From contig JAHLWZ010000615.1 of the NCBI GenBank assembly GCA_020536535.1, positions 673 to 64,672 on the forward strand: a stretch of 64,000 bases of DNA. Reading direction: 5' to 3'. Source of the DNA: Pelomyxa schiedti (taxonomy: Eukaryota; Evosea; Pelobiontida; Pelomyxidae). The notes beneath the pieces were generated by a model. The model searched no databases, was not told the origin of the DNA, and saw only the letters and a list, made by a program, of their open reading frames with translations. The position numbers and the translations under genes were made by a program. This document shows positions 12,901 through 23,709 of this stretch, piece after piece; the stretch's first letter is position 1; each line of letters starts with the position of its first letter.

Positions 12901-14725
12901 TTATTTCTTTTGTCCTCTGCGAGATAAGAAATGGGCACTAGGATGATGTAAGGCCAACCTTGGAAAAGTTACAGGCAGGAGGCATCAAAATTTGGATGCT
13001 CACAGGTGAGTCTCTCAGTCTAAATTTAATTGCAATTCCCCTTTTTTAGGTGACAAAATCGAAACTGCCACATGCATTGCAGTCAGCGCCAGGCTGTTCA
13101 AGAGGGATCACAATATCACTACAATTGCAGCCAAAACAGAGGCAGAGTGTTTGTCACTTCTCGAGTCCTTTGAAGAAGACTCATGTCTTGTAATTGGTGT
13201 GCACAAGGCAGTGTGAAGTAATTAACTCGCTTTAGATGGAACTTCCTTGCAATGGTGCCTCACTAGTTTTACAAGGCAGTTTATGTGGGTGGCAACCCAT
13301 GCACCTGCCGTAGTTTGTTGCAGGTGCTCCCCGACACAGAAGGTGCGACATATTTACATTATTTCTTCTTTTTATGTATCATAGGCTCAGATTGTGACGC
13401 TAATAAAACAATATACACATGCGATAACTTGTGCAATCGGGGATGGAGGAAACGATGTCAGGTTATGCCCATCCAAATCAAAAGAGTTCATCTTCTGACT
13501 TATATAGCATGATAACTGCCGCTGATGTAGGGATTGGAATTGAAGGAAAAGAAGGAAAGCAAGCCTCCTTAGCAGCAGACTTTTCATTGACTCAGTTTTC
13601 CCACGTTCTCCCTCTTTTGCGTAAGTTATGTGCCGGTTTGTATTGCCTCTTACTTGTTCCTCCATTGCATCAGTATGGCACGGCAGGAACTCCTACAAGA
13701 GGTCTGCCATGCTGGCCCAGTTTATCATGCACAGAGGTTCGTTTGAGCAATTTGAATAACTCTAAGAAATGGTGCAGGGCTCATAATATCCTTTATCCAA
13801 GCTGTTTTTTCGTCTTTGTTCTTATTTGCGGCAATAGCCATATATCAAGGTACTAAACCCAACATATTTTAATCTCACATCTTGAAGGGTGGTTACTGGT
13901 TGGGTACTGGCATATTTCCAACTTGTTACTCCTCTCAATACTGACAGGTACTCTACTATCTATACAATGATTCCTGTGTTTTCCCTTGTGCTGGATGAGG
14001 TTAGTATCGTATAATAGCACGCTGTTGTCTCAGTGTCAACCTAAAGGATGTTCCACCCACAGTAGCACTCACATTCGTGGAGCTGTATCACATCTTGCAG
14101 AAGGGAAGAATTCTTAGTCTCAAGACGTTTACAGAGTGGCTATTGATATCTCTTTTTCAGGTAAACCGCCTTTCCCACTTAATTTAACCTCTTAGTTATT
14201 TACTTGTAGGGTGGTATGATCATGATAGTTTCAATGCTACTTTTCGAGAGCAATTTCTTAAATATCGTATGACCTTCTTCTTGAGTCTTGAATTAATGAT
14301 GAGCTCGTAGTCTGGAATAACATTCACGGTGCTCATACTCACAGAGCTCCTAAATATCGCCTTTGAAATACGAACCTGGAACTTGCTAATTGTTATTGGA
14401 GAGTTGCTCACCCTGGTTGTGTATATAGGCTCCATATTTGTGCTGCCAAATTATTTTGGTAACTGAACACTCCGATACAGGCAGCAGCAATCAACTAACC
14501 CCGAACCAAACACTAGATATCGGCTTCATTCTAACGTGGAGCTACTGGTGGAAGGTGATGGTTGTCACCGCCTTTACATGCCTGCCCGTGTCACTATCCA
14601 AGTTGATATATAGACGCTGCAGGCCAACCCTGGATACCAAGTTAGTCTCCCGCAGAGGCCCCAAGATGAACCTTCTCTTTGCGGAGCCCCTCTCGCCTCA
14701 AATATCTCTCCCCACTCTCCTGTGA
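9961..14725 (+). CDS. P4-type phospholipid-transporting ATPase, ATP9/NEO1 group
   Basis: A lipid flippase predicted to move phospholipids to the cytosolic leaflet of Golgi or endosomal membranes. Short introns interrupt it throughout. Visible landmarks: [14 protein letters not shown] and [20 protein letters not shown] (first membrane hairpin); [10 protein letters not shown] (actuator-domain DGET motif); [12 protein letters not shown] with the phosphorylated Asp codon near 11924; [39 protein letters not shown]; and [19 protein letters not shown]. The C-terminus ends after [19 protein letters not shown]. These phrases fit the ATP9A/ATP9B/Neo1 branch, whose members act without a CDC50 partner, better than the ATP8 or ATP10 branches. 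The start is probably at 9961 or the adjacent in-frame ATG at 9964; the first 50 residues are basic and disordered. Confidence 0.9.
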
Positions 14726-14845
14726 GGCAACTTACAGATTCTGTATTCGTTCTGGGAAAATAATAAAAAAAAAACCAACAACAAGTAAACGTAGAGAGCG
14801 CACCGGAAAAGCGACAAAAGCGAGTTGTAAGGTACGAGGAAAGGA

Positions 14846-15481
14846 ATGGCAGATCCACTAGAGGAGTTTACTTGCCCCATATGCCAGGACATATTCCGCG
14901 ACCCAGTCACCACGCCGTGCTCCCACGAGTTTTGCCGCGAGTGTGTCACGAGGGGCCTAGCGGAGACCCATGGAAACTGCCCCATGTGCCGCGTCGCGTG
15001 CCCCGTTGCCCGCATACAATCCAACCGCGCGCGAGTGAAGCAACTGCAGACAACTACCGGCCAGTGCCGCAACCCAGGGTGCACCACGCGCGTAGCTCTG
15101 GCGACACTTGCGCAGCACGAGGCCGCGTGCCCGCGCCGAGTACGAGCTGCTGAAGCGGTTGCCAACTCTCACATTGCCGTTTCTGCGGACCCTAGCATTG
15201 TCAACCGCAGCACCTTCCGATGCCCGCTGTGCAATGCGGCTGATTTGACTTGCAAGCAGCTGGGAGAGCACTTGGAACGCACGCACAAGACTGTGAAGAA
15301 GTCCTCGGTGTGCCCTGTGTGCGCAGCAATGCCGTGGGGCGACAAGTCTTACGTGTCAAAGGACTTTGTGGGACACTTCAAGTTGAGGCACAAGTTTGAG
15401 TATGACACGTATGCCGACTACAATCAGGGAGAAGATGCTGTTTTGAAGGAGGCTATAGCAAAATCCATGCAGGACTTTTGA
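14846..15481 (+). CDS. RING-type E3 ubiquitin ligase, RNF114/125/138/166-like
   Basis: A 211-residue single-exon gene. A C3HC4 RING lies at residues 10-48 (C10, C13, C25, H27, C30, C33, C45, C48). It is followed by a C2HC finger (about 74-96), two C2H2-type fingers (about 126-147 and 157-185) and a C-terminal ubiquitin-interacting motif (AVLKEAIAKSMQDF). That order is the signature of the small RING-UIM family in animals, which ubiquitinate signalling, DNA-repair or immune targets. The E2 partner and substrate here are unknown. The lack of introns stands out beside the intron-dense neighbours. AATAAA follows at 15630. Confidence 0.9.
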   Translation: MADPLEEFTCPICQDIFRDPVTTPCSHEFCRECVTRGLAETHGNCPMCRVACPVARIQSNRARVKQLQTTTGQCRNPGCTTRVALATLAQHEAACPRRVRAAEAVANSHIAVSADPSIVNRSTFRCPLCNAADLTCKQLGEHLERTHKTVKKSSVCPVCAAMPWGDKSYVSKDFVGHFKLRHKFEYDTYADYNQGEDAVLKEAIAKSMQDF

Positions 15482-15629
15482 GGAAACAAACTTGGTTATT
15501 ATTCCATCCCCCCCCACTAGAGTGTGTTGTTGTCTCACTCAATGTAGCTTTGGTGTGATAGAAGTAGAAAGCTGGCAAAACAAGAAAACCCCCAATGCAC
15601 TTTAGTAAATGTGCTTTGTATAGTTTGAT

Positions 15630-15635
15630 AATAAA
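15630..15635 (+). terminator. Candidate polyadenylation signal of the RING gene
   Basis: AATAAA lies 149 bp after the RING-UIM stop codon and before the next plus-strand gene. It is the expected position for mRNA 3'-end formation. No processing data are available. Confidence 0.45.
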
Positions 15636-15784
15636 GTGTGACTTTCTTGAACCACTTCATACTGTTCCCTCTTTGAACCAAAAACCAAGCGTCGTTGAAC
15701 ACCCCAGATTTTCGAGAAAGCGGAAAAACATTTCAAAAGAAAAAAAAACTGTTGAGAGGGTGAACGGAAGAGAAGAGGCACCCC

Positions 15785-18700
15785 ATGTCGAGGAACTTTG
15801 GTGCGCGGGGATTCCAGCGTAAGCACCGGTGCGTAGAGGTACACGTGGTGTCGGGGTCCGGGTTCCCACTGCCCGATACACTTCCCCATTTCACCTCGGC
15901 CCGCCCCCTAAGTACCACAACCAGCCAGCTTGTGAGCCCGCCCCCTCCATCAGTGTCGTCCTCGTCCACCGCGACCCCAGCGACCCCCGCAGCCCCCCCA
16001 ACCACAACCACCACCACCACCGCCACTACCCCGCAACCTCAGGGGCGGCCGCACAGCAGCTCTTTGAATTCTGTCACTATGTCACCGCTGAATTTGCCAG
16101 CTCTGCCGTCGCAGCCACCCCCGCCACCCCCGGGCCAGTGGGCCGAGAAGGACTACATCCCACCACCGCCCCCGCCGCTGCCCCCGGCCTCGCTGCCGCC
16201 GCCCCCGGCGTTGCCCCTGCCCCCCACGCCAGCCCCGCCTCCACCCGCACCCCCACCCCCGCCCCCGCCGTCGCCCCCGTTCGAGTCAGTGAGAACCAGG
16301 TGCAGCAGGCTGAGGACTGCCGAGGGAGCCAAGGTTATGGGAATCCACAAGAGCTCCTCCCTTATGTCACTGAATCCACCACAATCGCAATCACAGTCAT
16401 CTGCGGCAACTGGAATTGGAACTTCGCAGCACCACTCACAGCAGCAGCTAGTGATTCCTCCCCCTCTTCCTGTGGTTTCACCGCCGGTCTTGAGGCCACC
16501 CAAGATGCCCGTTGGGTGCTATGTCCTGCTCAGTCGTAATGTCAATGAAAGGCACCCGACTACAGTGGCTAAAAACTTCTCTGCTTTACTTTGGTAGCTT
16601 AGCTTTGTTTGGGGTTTGCTATCTAACTTTCTTGGGTAGGGATGACCGCATTGTACTTGAAGGAGTTCGCGAAAGTGATGACATAGCACTTGCGTGCTGG
16701 TACACATGCAACTCCAATACACCAGATTTCTCAAAAACGACAGCAGCCACTACACCCGCTACACCAGCTAACACAACCCCAGCAAACACTTCACACACCA
16801 TCACACCATCCCCAAATTGTGTTAATAGCGCAAATCAAGCACTCGAACCTGAAGATACTGATACTCTCGTTGCTCATGCCAACCTTACACCGAGAACTTT
16901 CATTTACACTCCGTCCTCTCAAATGGATGTTCAATTAACTTGTGTTGCAAATACAACTAAGGAACACTCCATTAAAATTAGGTAGGTGGCTCACCCCTTT
17001 TTTATTATCTCCCCACAACCCTCCTAACAAGTCCCAGTCTAATATTCAGGGCATTTGATCGTGTATTTGTTAAAGAAGGATGGATGATGAAATCAAGCAA
17101 AAACCAACGTTGGAAGACAATGTGGTTTACCTTGTATAGCGCAACATTGACCTATTATAAAGGTAGAGGGAATCTATTGTAAAAAAAATGCATAGAGAAT
17201 TATTCACTAGGATACGAAAAGGAGGCCCCTAAAGGAATAATAAAGCTGAACACTGAAAGTTTCCTAGAGTCACACAAATCAGCACATAAGAAATGCGGCC
17301 ATTCGTTTTCTTTCATCATCCACACGCCAAGGAGAAGGTGAGGATTTCTGGTTTTAACACGATCATTTATCCCCAGAATAGTGTCTTCTTTCGATGCAGT
17401 GACCAAGCTGAATGTGATGAATGGGAACAAGCTTTGAGTCAACATCTTGCTGCATACAGGTATGCAGACCAATCTATGGCTCCACCCTTATTCTTTAAGT
17501 CCTGGAGCAACTCACACTCAACTGTTCTGCGTTTCCCTTGAAGCATTAGTTCAACGCCCTGCAGAGCAAGCTGCACACAGTCACATTCCTTTACCAGTGA
17601 GTATCTTCGCCACTCCCAGTACCTAATCTCATCCCTTAGATACAAGCTATACTGCATGTATTGATGGAAGAGGGGCCAAAGGAAGAAGGCATCTTTCGAG
17701 TTCCAGGTTTGAAGAATCTCCTTTTTTTTTCATTCTAATGGCGCATAAGGTTTAAAAGACGAAATCGACAAATGTGTGAAGCTGCTAGATAAAGGGAAAC
17801 CTATTCCTAGCACTACAAGTCCGCATTCTCTCGCTGGCCTCCTGAAACTTTTCCTAAGATCACTACCAGGTAGATTCCTTTCTAAAAAGTCCTCTCTTAG
17901 GCTTTACAGACCCACTTATACCAACTGCACTTTCCACGGAGATTTCAGCCATATTTTCACTTACCTGTGTCCATGAAAAGAACTCGGAGATTGCCAGAAT
18001 TCTAAACAAGTTCCCATTATCACATAAAGTTCTACTACTAGAAATTTCCAAGCTATGCAGCCGGTTTGTCTCCTCAGTTTTTTTTTTTTAATTTTTGGAA
18101 CCAAATTCTAGAATCGCGCAGAGCCCCAGGACACAGATGACGTCACAAAATCTTGCAGTTGTAATAGGGCCTAACCTATCACGTGACAGCACTGACCACT
18201 CTGCAACAAGTGTTTTGAGCATGCTAAGAGGTGTAAGAACAAGCAGTTTATTATTCGAGTCGCTAGTTCAAAACTACGATGTTTGTAATCCAACACCTTT
18301 TCACACAAGTTCATATTCGCGTTTTCATTTACATTCCATTATAGGACATTGTACACCCCCGTCCTCTTCAACCAGTATCCAGCTCACCCAAAAGGAACTA
18401 TCGCCAAGCTAGAGTATCCCCAGATTCCAATCCACCAACCACCCTCTCTGATGAAAACTCGCCACAAACAACTCACACCAGTCCTTCCTCACAATCATCT
18501 GCACATGATGACAGTGCTGCCAGTGACCTTTGTGCTCTCTTCATGTATCACTCTCTTTTTGTTTCTGCTGTGTTCTCTAATTCTTACCTACTGACTCGGC
18601 ACAGGTCACAAGCCAACGAAACTGGGCAAATGACTACAGCTCAATTTGCGGAATTCTTTGATCGTTTGTATGAAGTATCCACCACATTGGGAATGGACTA

Positions 18701-18803
18701 CAAAGATAGGCGGAGTATAATAAAACTTGCTGTGGATTCATCAACCGGCACTGTTACAAAGGAAACTTTCATGCAACTTTGTATGAGCTTACTGATGGAA
18801 TGA
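15785..18803 (+). CDS. PH-RhoGAP protein with proline-rich N-terminus
   Basis: A GTPase-activating protein for Rho-family GTPases. The start at 15785 opens a GC-rich exon with long poly-Pro runs (about 16110-16280), possible SH3 or profilin ligands. A 46-nt intron then joins NFSALLW to DDRIVLEGVRESDDIALACW. A PH domain follows: VFVKEGWMMKSSKNQRWKTM, then FRCSDQAECDEWEQALSQ ending with the typical Trp helix. The RhoGAP domain reads HVLMEEGPKEEGIFRVPG, where the Arg of GIFR is the expected arginine finger, then SLAGLLKLFLRSLP and MTSQNLAVVIGPNL. A C-terminal helical segment (GQMTTAQFAEFFDRLYEVS) resembles an EF-hand-like regulatory tail, but this is weak. The specific GTPase target is unknown. 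Confidence 0.85.
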
Positions 18804-18866
18804 ACTCCATTAAAAAAAAAATAAGTTATGTTTTGGAATGCTTTCCTATTCTTTTGTCACTTGTTT

Positions 18867-21005
18867 TTATGGTTGGGATGCGTCTGAGTGTGACGTTGAC
18901 GTGGTAGTGGTTTGTGTTTGGTGTTCTTGATCACTTCCCTCGTTGTCGTCTTCATCACTGGAAGGTGCTTGGAAGGAGCAGCTTGTATTCTCCACAAGGT
19001 CAGGCTGTAGGAAGGCGTCTTGTTGGTGCTGGCTCTTTGAAGTGGATAGTGTGGAAATGGATGCTGAGTTGTGTGTGTGTTTTGGAAGCGGCCGCGTGTG
19101 CAACTTGAGTTGGGAAGGGCCATCAGAAAGTAAATCAGTCGGGTCAATTCGGAGACTATACAGCGGGAAGGTGCAGCCAGCAATAAAGTATAACAATTCT
19201 GGTTGTAAAAGAGTGTTTTCGAGTTCCTGAGGCAATATTCCCTGGGCTTCCCATTTTCTGAAGTGGCGACCAGTTAGAAAGATCGACAATGGGTACAAAA
19301 TACCTGCATATGGCAATTAGACTTGACAGGGATACTTGATGTTCCATTTTGCTCTTGGTGCCCAGAGAAAAGAACCGCTGCTGAACTCCGGTTTCATTCA
19401 CTGTTTCCTCCACGTCAACTTTTTCAGGGAATTGAATGCCCACAGAGGAATCAAACGTGCTTATTACGGTGTACATGGTAGTTGACTCAACTTCAAGGGA
19501 AAGGGTAACCCTCTTGCCAGTTGGATCAATTGAGGCGGACTTAGCGCGTAGTTGGCCTGAGGGAAGCTTAAACGGCACAAATGTTACGTGTGGCTCCTTC
19601 TCATAATTCAAGAATGCCTTCTCCCCATGCCTGGATTGGGTATTATGTGATGTTCGAGGGAGGACTAAATATGTACTTCAAAACTCTAAGGGAAGATTCC
19701 CCTAGAAGCTCAATCCCGGAGTTGTCCTCTTTGTAAATTGTGACTCTCCCTTCTGGTAACACATTGTTCGTGACATTTTTGATACGAATGGCGTGGTATG
19801 GGTGCGCCTTATCGACGGCCTTCATTGATTAGATGTTAGACCCGAAGGAAAAAAATGAGCAAGGGCCACACAGGGTTGAAGTATAGAGTGGCAGTAGCAA
19901 ATAAAACGAGGCTCTTAACAATGACACCAACGGATGAGTGAGGGGGAACAGTGAGTGTCAGAATTGCATTGCCACGCGCATCATCCAGAGATTCACGGGG
20001 AGGCATGAGAGTTACAGGTACACTATCCCAGTTTTCAGCAGAAGAGTTTGGAATCCACACCCATTCTATTGTACTTGATTATGAAGTTTGACTACCCATA
20101 ACTGAATACGTTGAAGGGTAGCCTTGTCTCCCCCAGTGAGAATCAACTTGAAAGCAACTTTGAAGCCCTCGTCAACAATCGCATAATTGACAGCTAATTC
20201 ACTAAAGTAAGAGTAAGAAAGCCGCTCTAAAAACACAGCCACCAGCACAACAGCCAGCCATACACAGAACCGAACAACACACATACACACACCAATACAG
20301 ATACACATATGCATACATAGGCTTATTTGCCAGAGACACTATGCGTAACTCCCTAGCAGAGTGCTGGGCCACAACAGACACATCGTCGGGGCTCGGAGTA
20401 GACACAGATATGGTCTCAACGCACTTGTCGAACTGTGATTCCAGCGTGAACGGGATGCAGACCTCGGCCCCAGGGGCGAGGCTGCCGAGCCTGCGGATCA
20501 CCAGCGTGCCGTCGTGATACGCCCGCACCCCGACGATGGGCAGCGCCTCCGTGGCCCCGCCCGCCCCCAGGGCCCCGCCCCCCCCGTTCGGCTGGGTCAC
20601 CCCTGGCGTGCGCTCCATCTTGCGCCGCTTCCCCAGCCCCGCTGCCAGTCCCTGCTGCTGTGCCTGTGCCTGTGGCTGGGGAGAAGCTGCGGCCGCGGTT
20701 GGGGCTTGCGGTTGGGCTGCTGCGAGTGCCGCGGCAGTGGTGGGTGGGGCTGTGGGCGTGGGCTTGGTGGCGCTTGTGGTGGTGCTGGTGGGGGTGGGCG
20801 CGGACTTGGGGAGGGACGAGGGCGCGGCTACAGATGTGGAAGGAGGGCTGGCGGGCTTGGAGTCTGGCTGGGGAGGTTGGGCTGTCGTGCTTGGGGGGGA
20901 AGTCGCAGGGGGATCTCGTTTCCCTGCGGCAGTAAGCGGCGGGCGCGAGGCCGGAGTCGACGCCACAGTCTCCTTCTTGCTGTCTGCACCCTGCTCCTGC
21001 GACAT
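18867..21005 (-). CDS. DUF4139-like beta-rich protein with low-complexity N-terminus
   Basis: Start ATG at 21003-21005 (MSQEQGADSKKETVASTP) in a GC-rich island coding about 150 residues rich in Ala, Pro, Gln and Thr. The body is beta-rich: LVIRRLGSLAPGAEVCIPF, ELAVNYAIVDEGFKVAFKL, SAENWDSVPVTLMPP, and HAIRIKNVTNNVLPEGRVTI followed by LLGESSLRVL. The W-D-x-V-x-V-T-L and N-x-T-x-x-x-L-P-x-G-x-V-T-x-Y phrases resemble the C-terminal DUF4139 domain of mucoidy-inhibitor-like proteins. That is recognition by pattern, not by search. A 40-45-nt intron near 19265-19305 (CTAAC before TTCAG) joins the last exons. The acidic/Ser-rich tail ends at 18867. No function can be assigned. Confidence 0.6.
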
Positions 21006-21175
21006 CACTTTCTTTTGTGTCTGTTTTTTAGTGTTTTCCTGGGAATCCTTCTTGCTGCAGAAGTCAAGCCGCCTGTATAGGCGCAACCTTTTTCTACTGC
21101 GTACCCACAAGGAGAGTCAACAACGTCCAAGAATCCTCCTGAGAAACATCGAATTTTATTGGTGGTAGTGCGCCG
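21006..21175. promoter_or_regulatory. Shared head-to-head promoter region (DUF4139-like / CAP protein)
   Basis: 170 bp lie between two divergent start codons. GC-rich coding islands flank the gap on both sides, while the gap itself is less GC-rich. This suggests a bidirectional promoter. I see no recognisable core motif. Confidence 0.35.
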
Positions 21176-23636
21176 ATGTCGTCGACGGGTTCCAACCGAC
21201 TCAGTGGCAGCAACAAGGGTCTTGGGCTGCCCATGGCTACCACGACCACGCCCAGGGGCCACTCCACATCCAACCCCCCGTTCCCAGACGGCACGGCCGC
21301 CACCGCCACCGCAGCCGCAGCGTCGACGACGGCCTGCTGTCCCACGCCCCCCGCCACCACCTCGCCCTTCGCCAACGTCGTCAACACCGCCATCCTCGGA
21401 CCCCCGGTGCACGCCACCCCTCCGCCGCCTCCTCCGCCCCAGCAGCCCCCGCCGCAGCCGCAGCCCCCTCCACCGCTGCCCCCCGCCATCCCCCCCACCA
21501 CCAGCAGCAGCAGCACCAGCTCCTTCTCTCCACTGCAGGGCCCCAGCGTGGGGTGTGAGCCGTCTCCCTCGCTGCTCTCCATGTCTCTTCCCCCGGCGTT
21601 GCCGCCCCCAGGGGTGCCTCCTTGCTCGTCGCCCCCGCTATCGGCGCTGTCCGAGCGCTCTGGGAGGATATCCAGGCACCCCAAGTCCGCTTCGGCTGTA
21701 AATTTAATGAACATCCTCAAACAAGGTGTGCCGATTACATTACGCACACATTCCAAACAATGTGTTGTCTGTATTATGTGCCCAACTTATTGATATAGGG
21801 GATGCAAATGTAACCAACGCCTTGGGTGCGGCTTATGCCGCTGCTTTGGCTGGTGTTAGCACCAAGGACCAATCAACATCTTCTGCCATTCATACTCAGT
21901 CCACTCCTGTTATACCATCTTCCTTATCTTGCTCCCCCTCCCAGCCATCATCACTGTCCATTGCCACCACTCCCGTCGTCCTGCCCCTTCCACCTGACGT
22001 GAGCGAAGCGGATATTGTGGCAGCAATTAACTCGGCAAGAGAAAGCCCTAATTCCTTCTCTGGCAAACTACTTGAGGCTGTCAAATCCCAGACCGCTGGT
22101 AACTGGGAAAAAAACCTGCACTTTACAACTGAATATGACTTGCAGATAAGCTACAACCCTTGAGTTTTCTGGGTATTTTCAAACCATTGCCTGAGGGCGT
22201 ACCCCATGTTCGGGTCGCCCTTGAATTTTTGAGGGGTACTCCTCCAGTGCCCCCAGTCAAGCTATCTCAGCAGCTTTCCGATTTAGCAAAAGCCCGTGCA
22301 GCTGAATTTTTATCTCCGTCATCAGGTTTTTCCCATAGATAACCACTGAATCCCTAACAGCATTTTGAAGAATATTTATCCCCTAAAGAAGTTCAGTCTG
22401 TTGGTATTGTAAGAGTCCTACTTTAGTTTCGCTTGTCAAATTTCATGAGCTGACAGGGAGTGATGCTCACGCGATTATCGGTTGTCTCAGCTGTCAACCT
22501 TGTAATGCAGTGGGCTGTAGATGCTTCAAGCCCCAATTTTGAATCGCGTTCTGTACTATTCAATCCTTCCTATCAATATGTATTCGAATTGAAGTGTTAT
22601 GATAAGTAACAATAACTGTATCTAGATCGGGTTTCACACTGGAAGATTCGGAAAAAACAATAACAATTTCATTGTTGTTTTATTTTCGAGTATTCCTCAT
22701 GAAGTTTTCAAGTCGGTACTTATGGATTCTGCAGTTTTATCTGGTCGTCCCTTTCTCCTTCTCGTATTAAATCTCACTAAAGTGCAGACACGGACGCGGA
22801 ATATAAATTGGATTTTGGTCAGGTGATGCCTCCAGGAGGAACAGTCTGTGCCGCCAAAATTGGAGACTCCAGAGTAGAACTGAGGTTTGAGTCTACTGTT
22901 AGCTTTAGCTTCCATTAATTCAGGAGCCAGATTTGACTGGCAGGAACTGTCTGCATTTCGTATTTTAGTGCTTCCTTTCCAAATTGATGCAAAAGGCATC
23001 CGTATTAAGTATGGAACATGCAATCCAACTCAGAGTACTTACTCTCTAGATATTCAACTGAGGGTCGAGTCATTCTTTGGTGTGAAAAAGGCTCCATTAC
23101 GGCTTCTTCAACTGAGGTAATGCAGTGACCTTATTTCCTCGGGGCTGAGATAACATGGAGAAAAGGCACCCGTTACCAAATTATGGCAAGACACATTAGG
23201 ACCTAACGTAGCACCAGCGGCACCAGAACGCGTTCTTGTGACCACAGTTCAGAGCGGGAACCTTGAGGCTGTAGCAGTTCAAGTTTCTCCCTCAAGATAC
23301 AAGACTTTAGTAATCGCCCAGTCCATTCAGCGGAACGGCCAGCCGGAGATTCTGTTCACGTTCAAGGTTCCTTCATCCTCCTAAATTCCCCCTAAAGTCA
23401 CATTTTTTTCTCTGCAGCACGAAGCACCAGGCAGAGATGAAGACGGCGAATACATAGACACTGTAGAGTACAATGTAATCGTGAAACTTCCGTTTCCCAT
23501 TCACCCGGACTGCACCAAAGTATCCGTGGTCAACGGCCAACTTGTGATCGGTGCGCAGATGAAGAAATCTCTCAGTTCAAGTGCCGTCAATGTTGGTTCC
23601 CTGAGAGAACCCATCCTTGGCGTATCTGTATTGTAA
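21176..23636 (+). CDS. CAP/SCP-superfamily domain protein with low-complexity N-terminus
   Basis: Start at 21176 in a GC-rich exon coding Ser/Thr/Pro/Gln repeats; there is no signal peptide. The CAP core appears after about 21.99 kb: EADIVAAINSARESPNSFSG (the helix-1 'N..R..P' pattern), then GVPHVRVALEFLRGTPPVPP and KLSQQLSDLAKARAAEF. Near 22.5 kb VMQWAVDASSPNFESRSVLF continues into NPSYQY, like the 'H..N..NP.....G' end of protist CAP domains. The usual His pair cannot be seen, so metal or lipid binding is doubtful. A second beta-rich region (about 22.8-23.6 kb, ending LREPILGVSVL) is unrecognised. Exons between 22.3 and 22.9 kb are unclear. A poly(A)-like AATAAA follows at 23638. Confidence 0.6.
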
Positions 23637-23637
23637 A

Positions 23638-23643
23638 AATAAA
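23638..23643 (+). terminator. Candidate polyadenylation signal of the CAP gene
   Basis: AATAAA starts two bases after the CAP-domain gene stop codon. The next plus-strand gene begins only about 70 bp later, so 3' processing must occur in this short gap. Confidence 0.4.
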
Positions 23644-23709
23644 AGCACAGAAACTTTTCAAATTTTCTTTTTCTTTTCTATTCTATTTGGAGCAAATAAA
23701 AAAGGCAGG

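Noticed and set aside
16153-16503. Gly-rich minus-strand frame opposite the poly-Pro exon
   Set aside because: Poly-Pro codons read as poly-Gly on the other strand; there is no other support.
20514-21168. Long plus-strand frames opposite the DUF4139-like gene N-terminus
   Set aside because: GC-rich low-complexity sequence keeps all frames open. The minus frame has the good start codon and splices onto conserved beta-rich exons.
21094-21756. 220-residue minus-strand frame opposite the CAP gene start
   Set aside because: It is the Gly/Ala-rich mirror of a Pro/Ser/Gln-rich exon, and no conserved exon follows on that strand.
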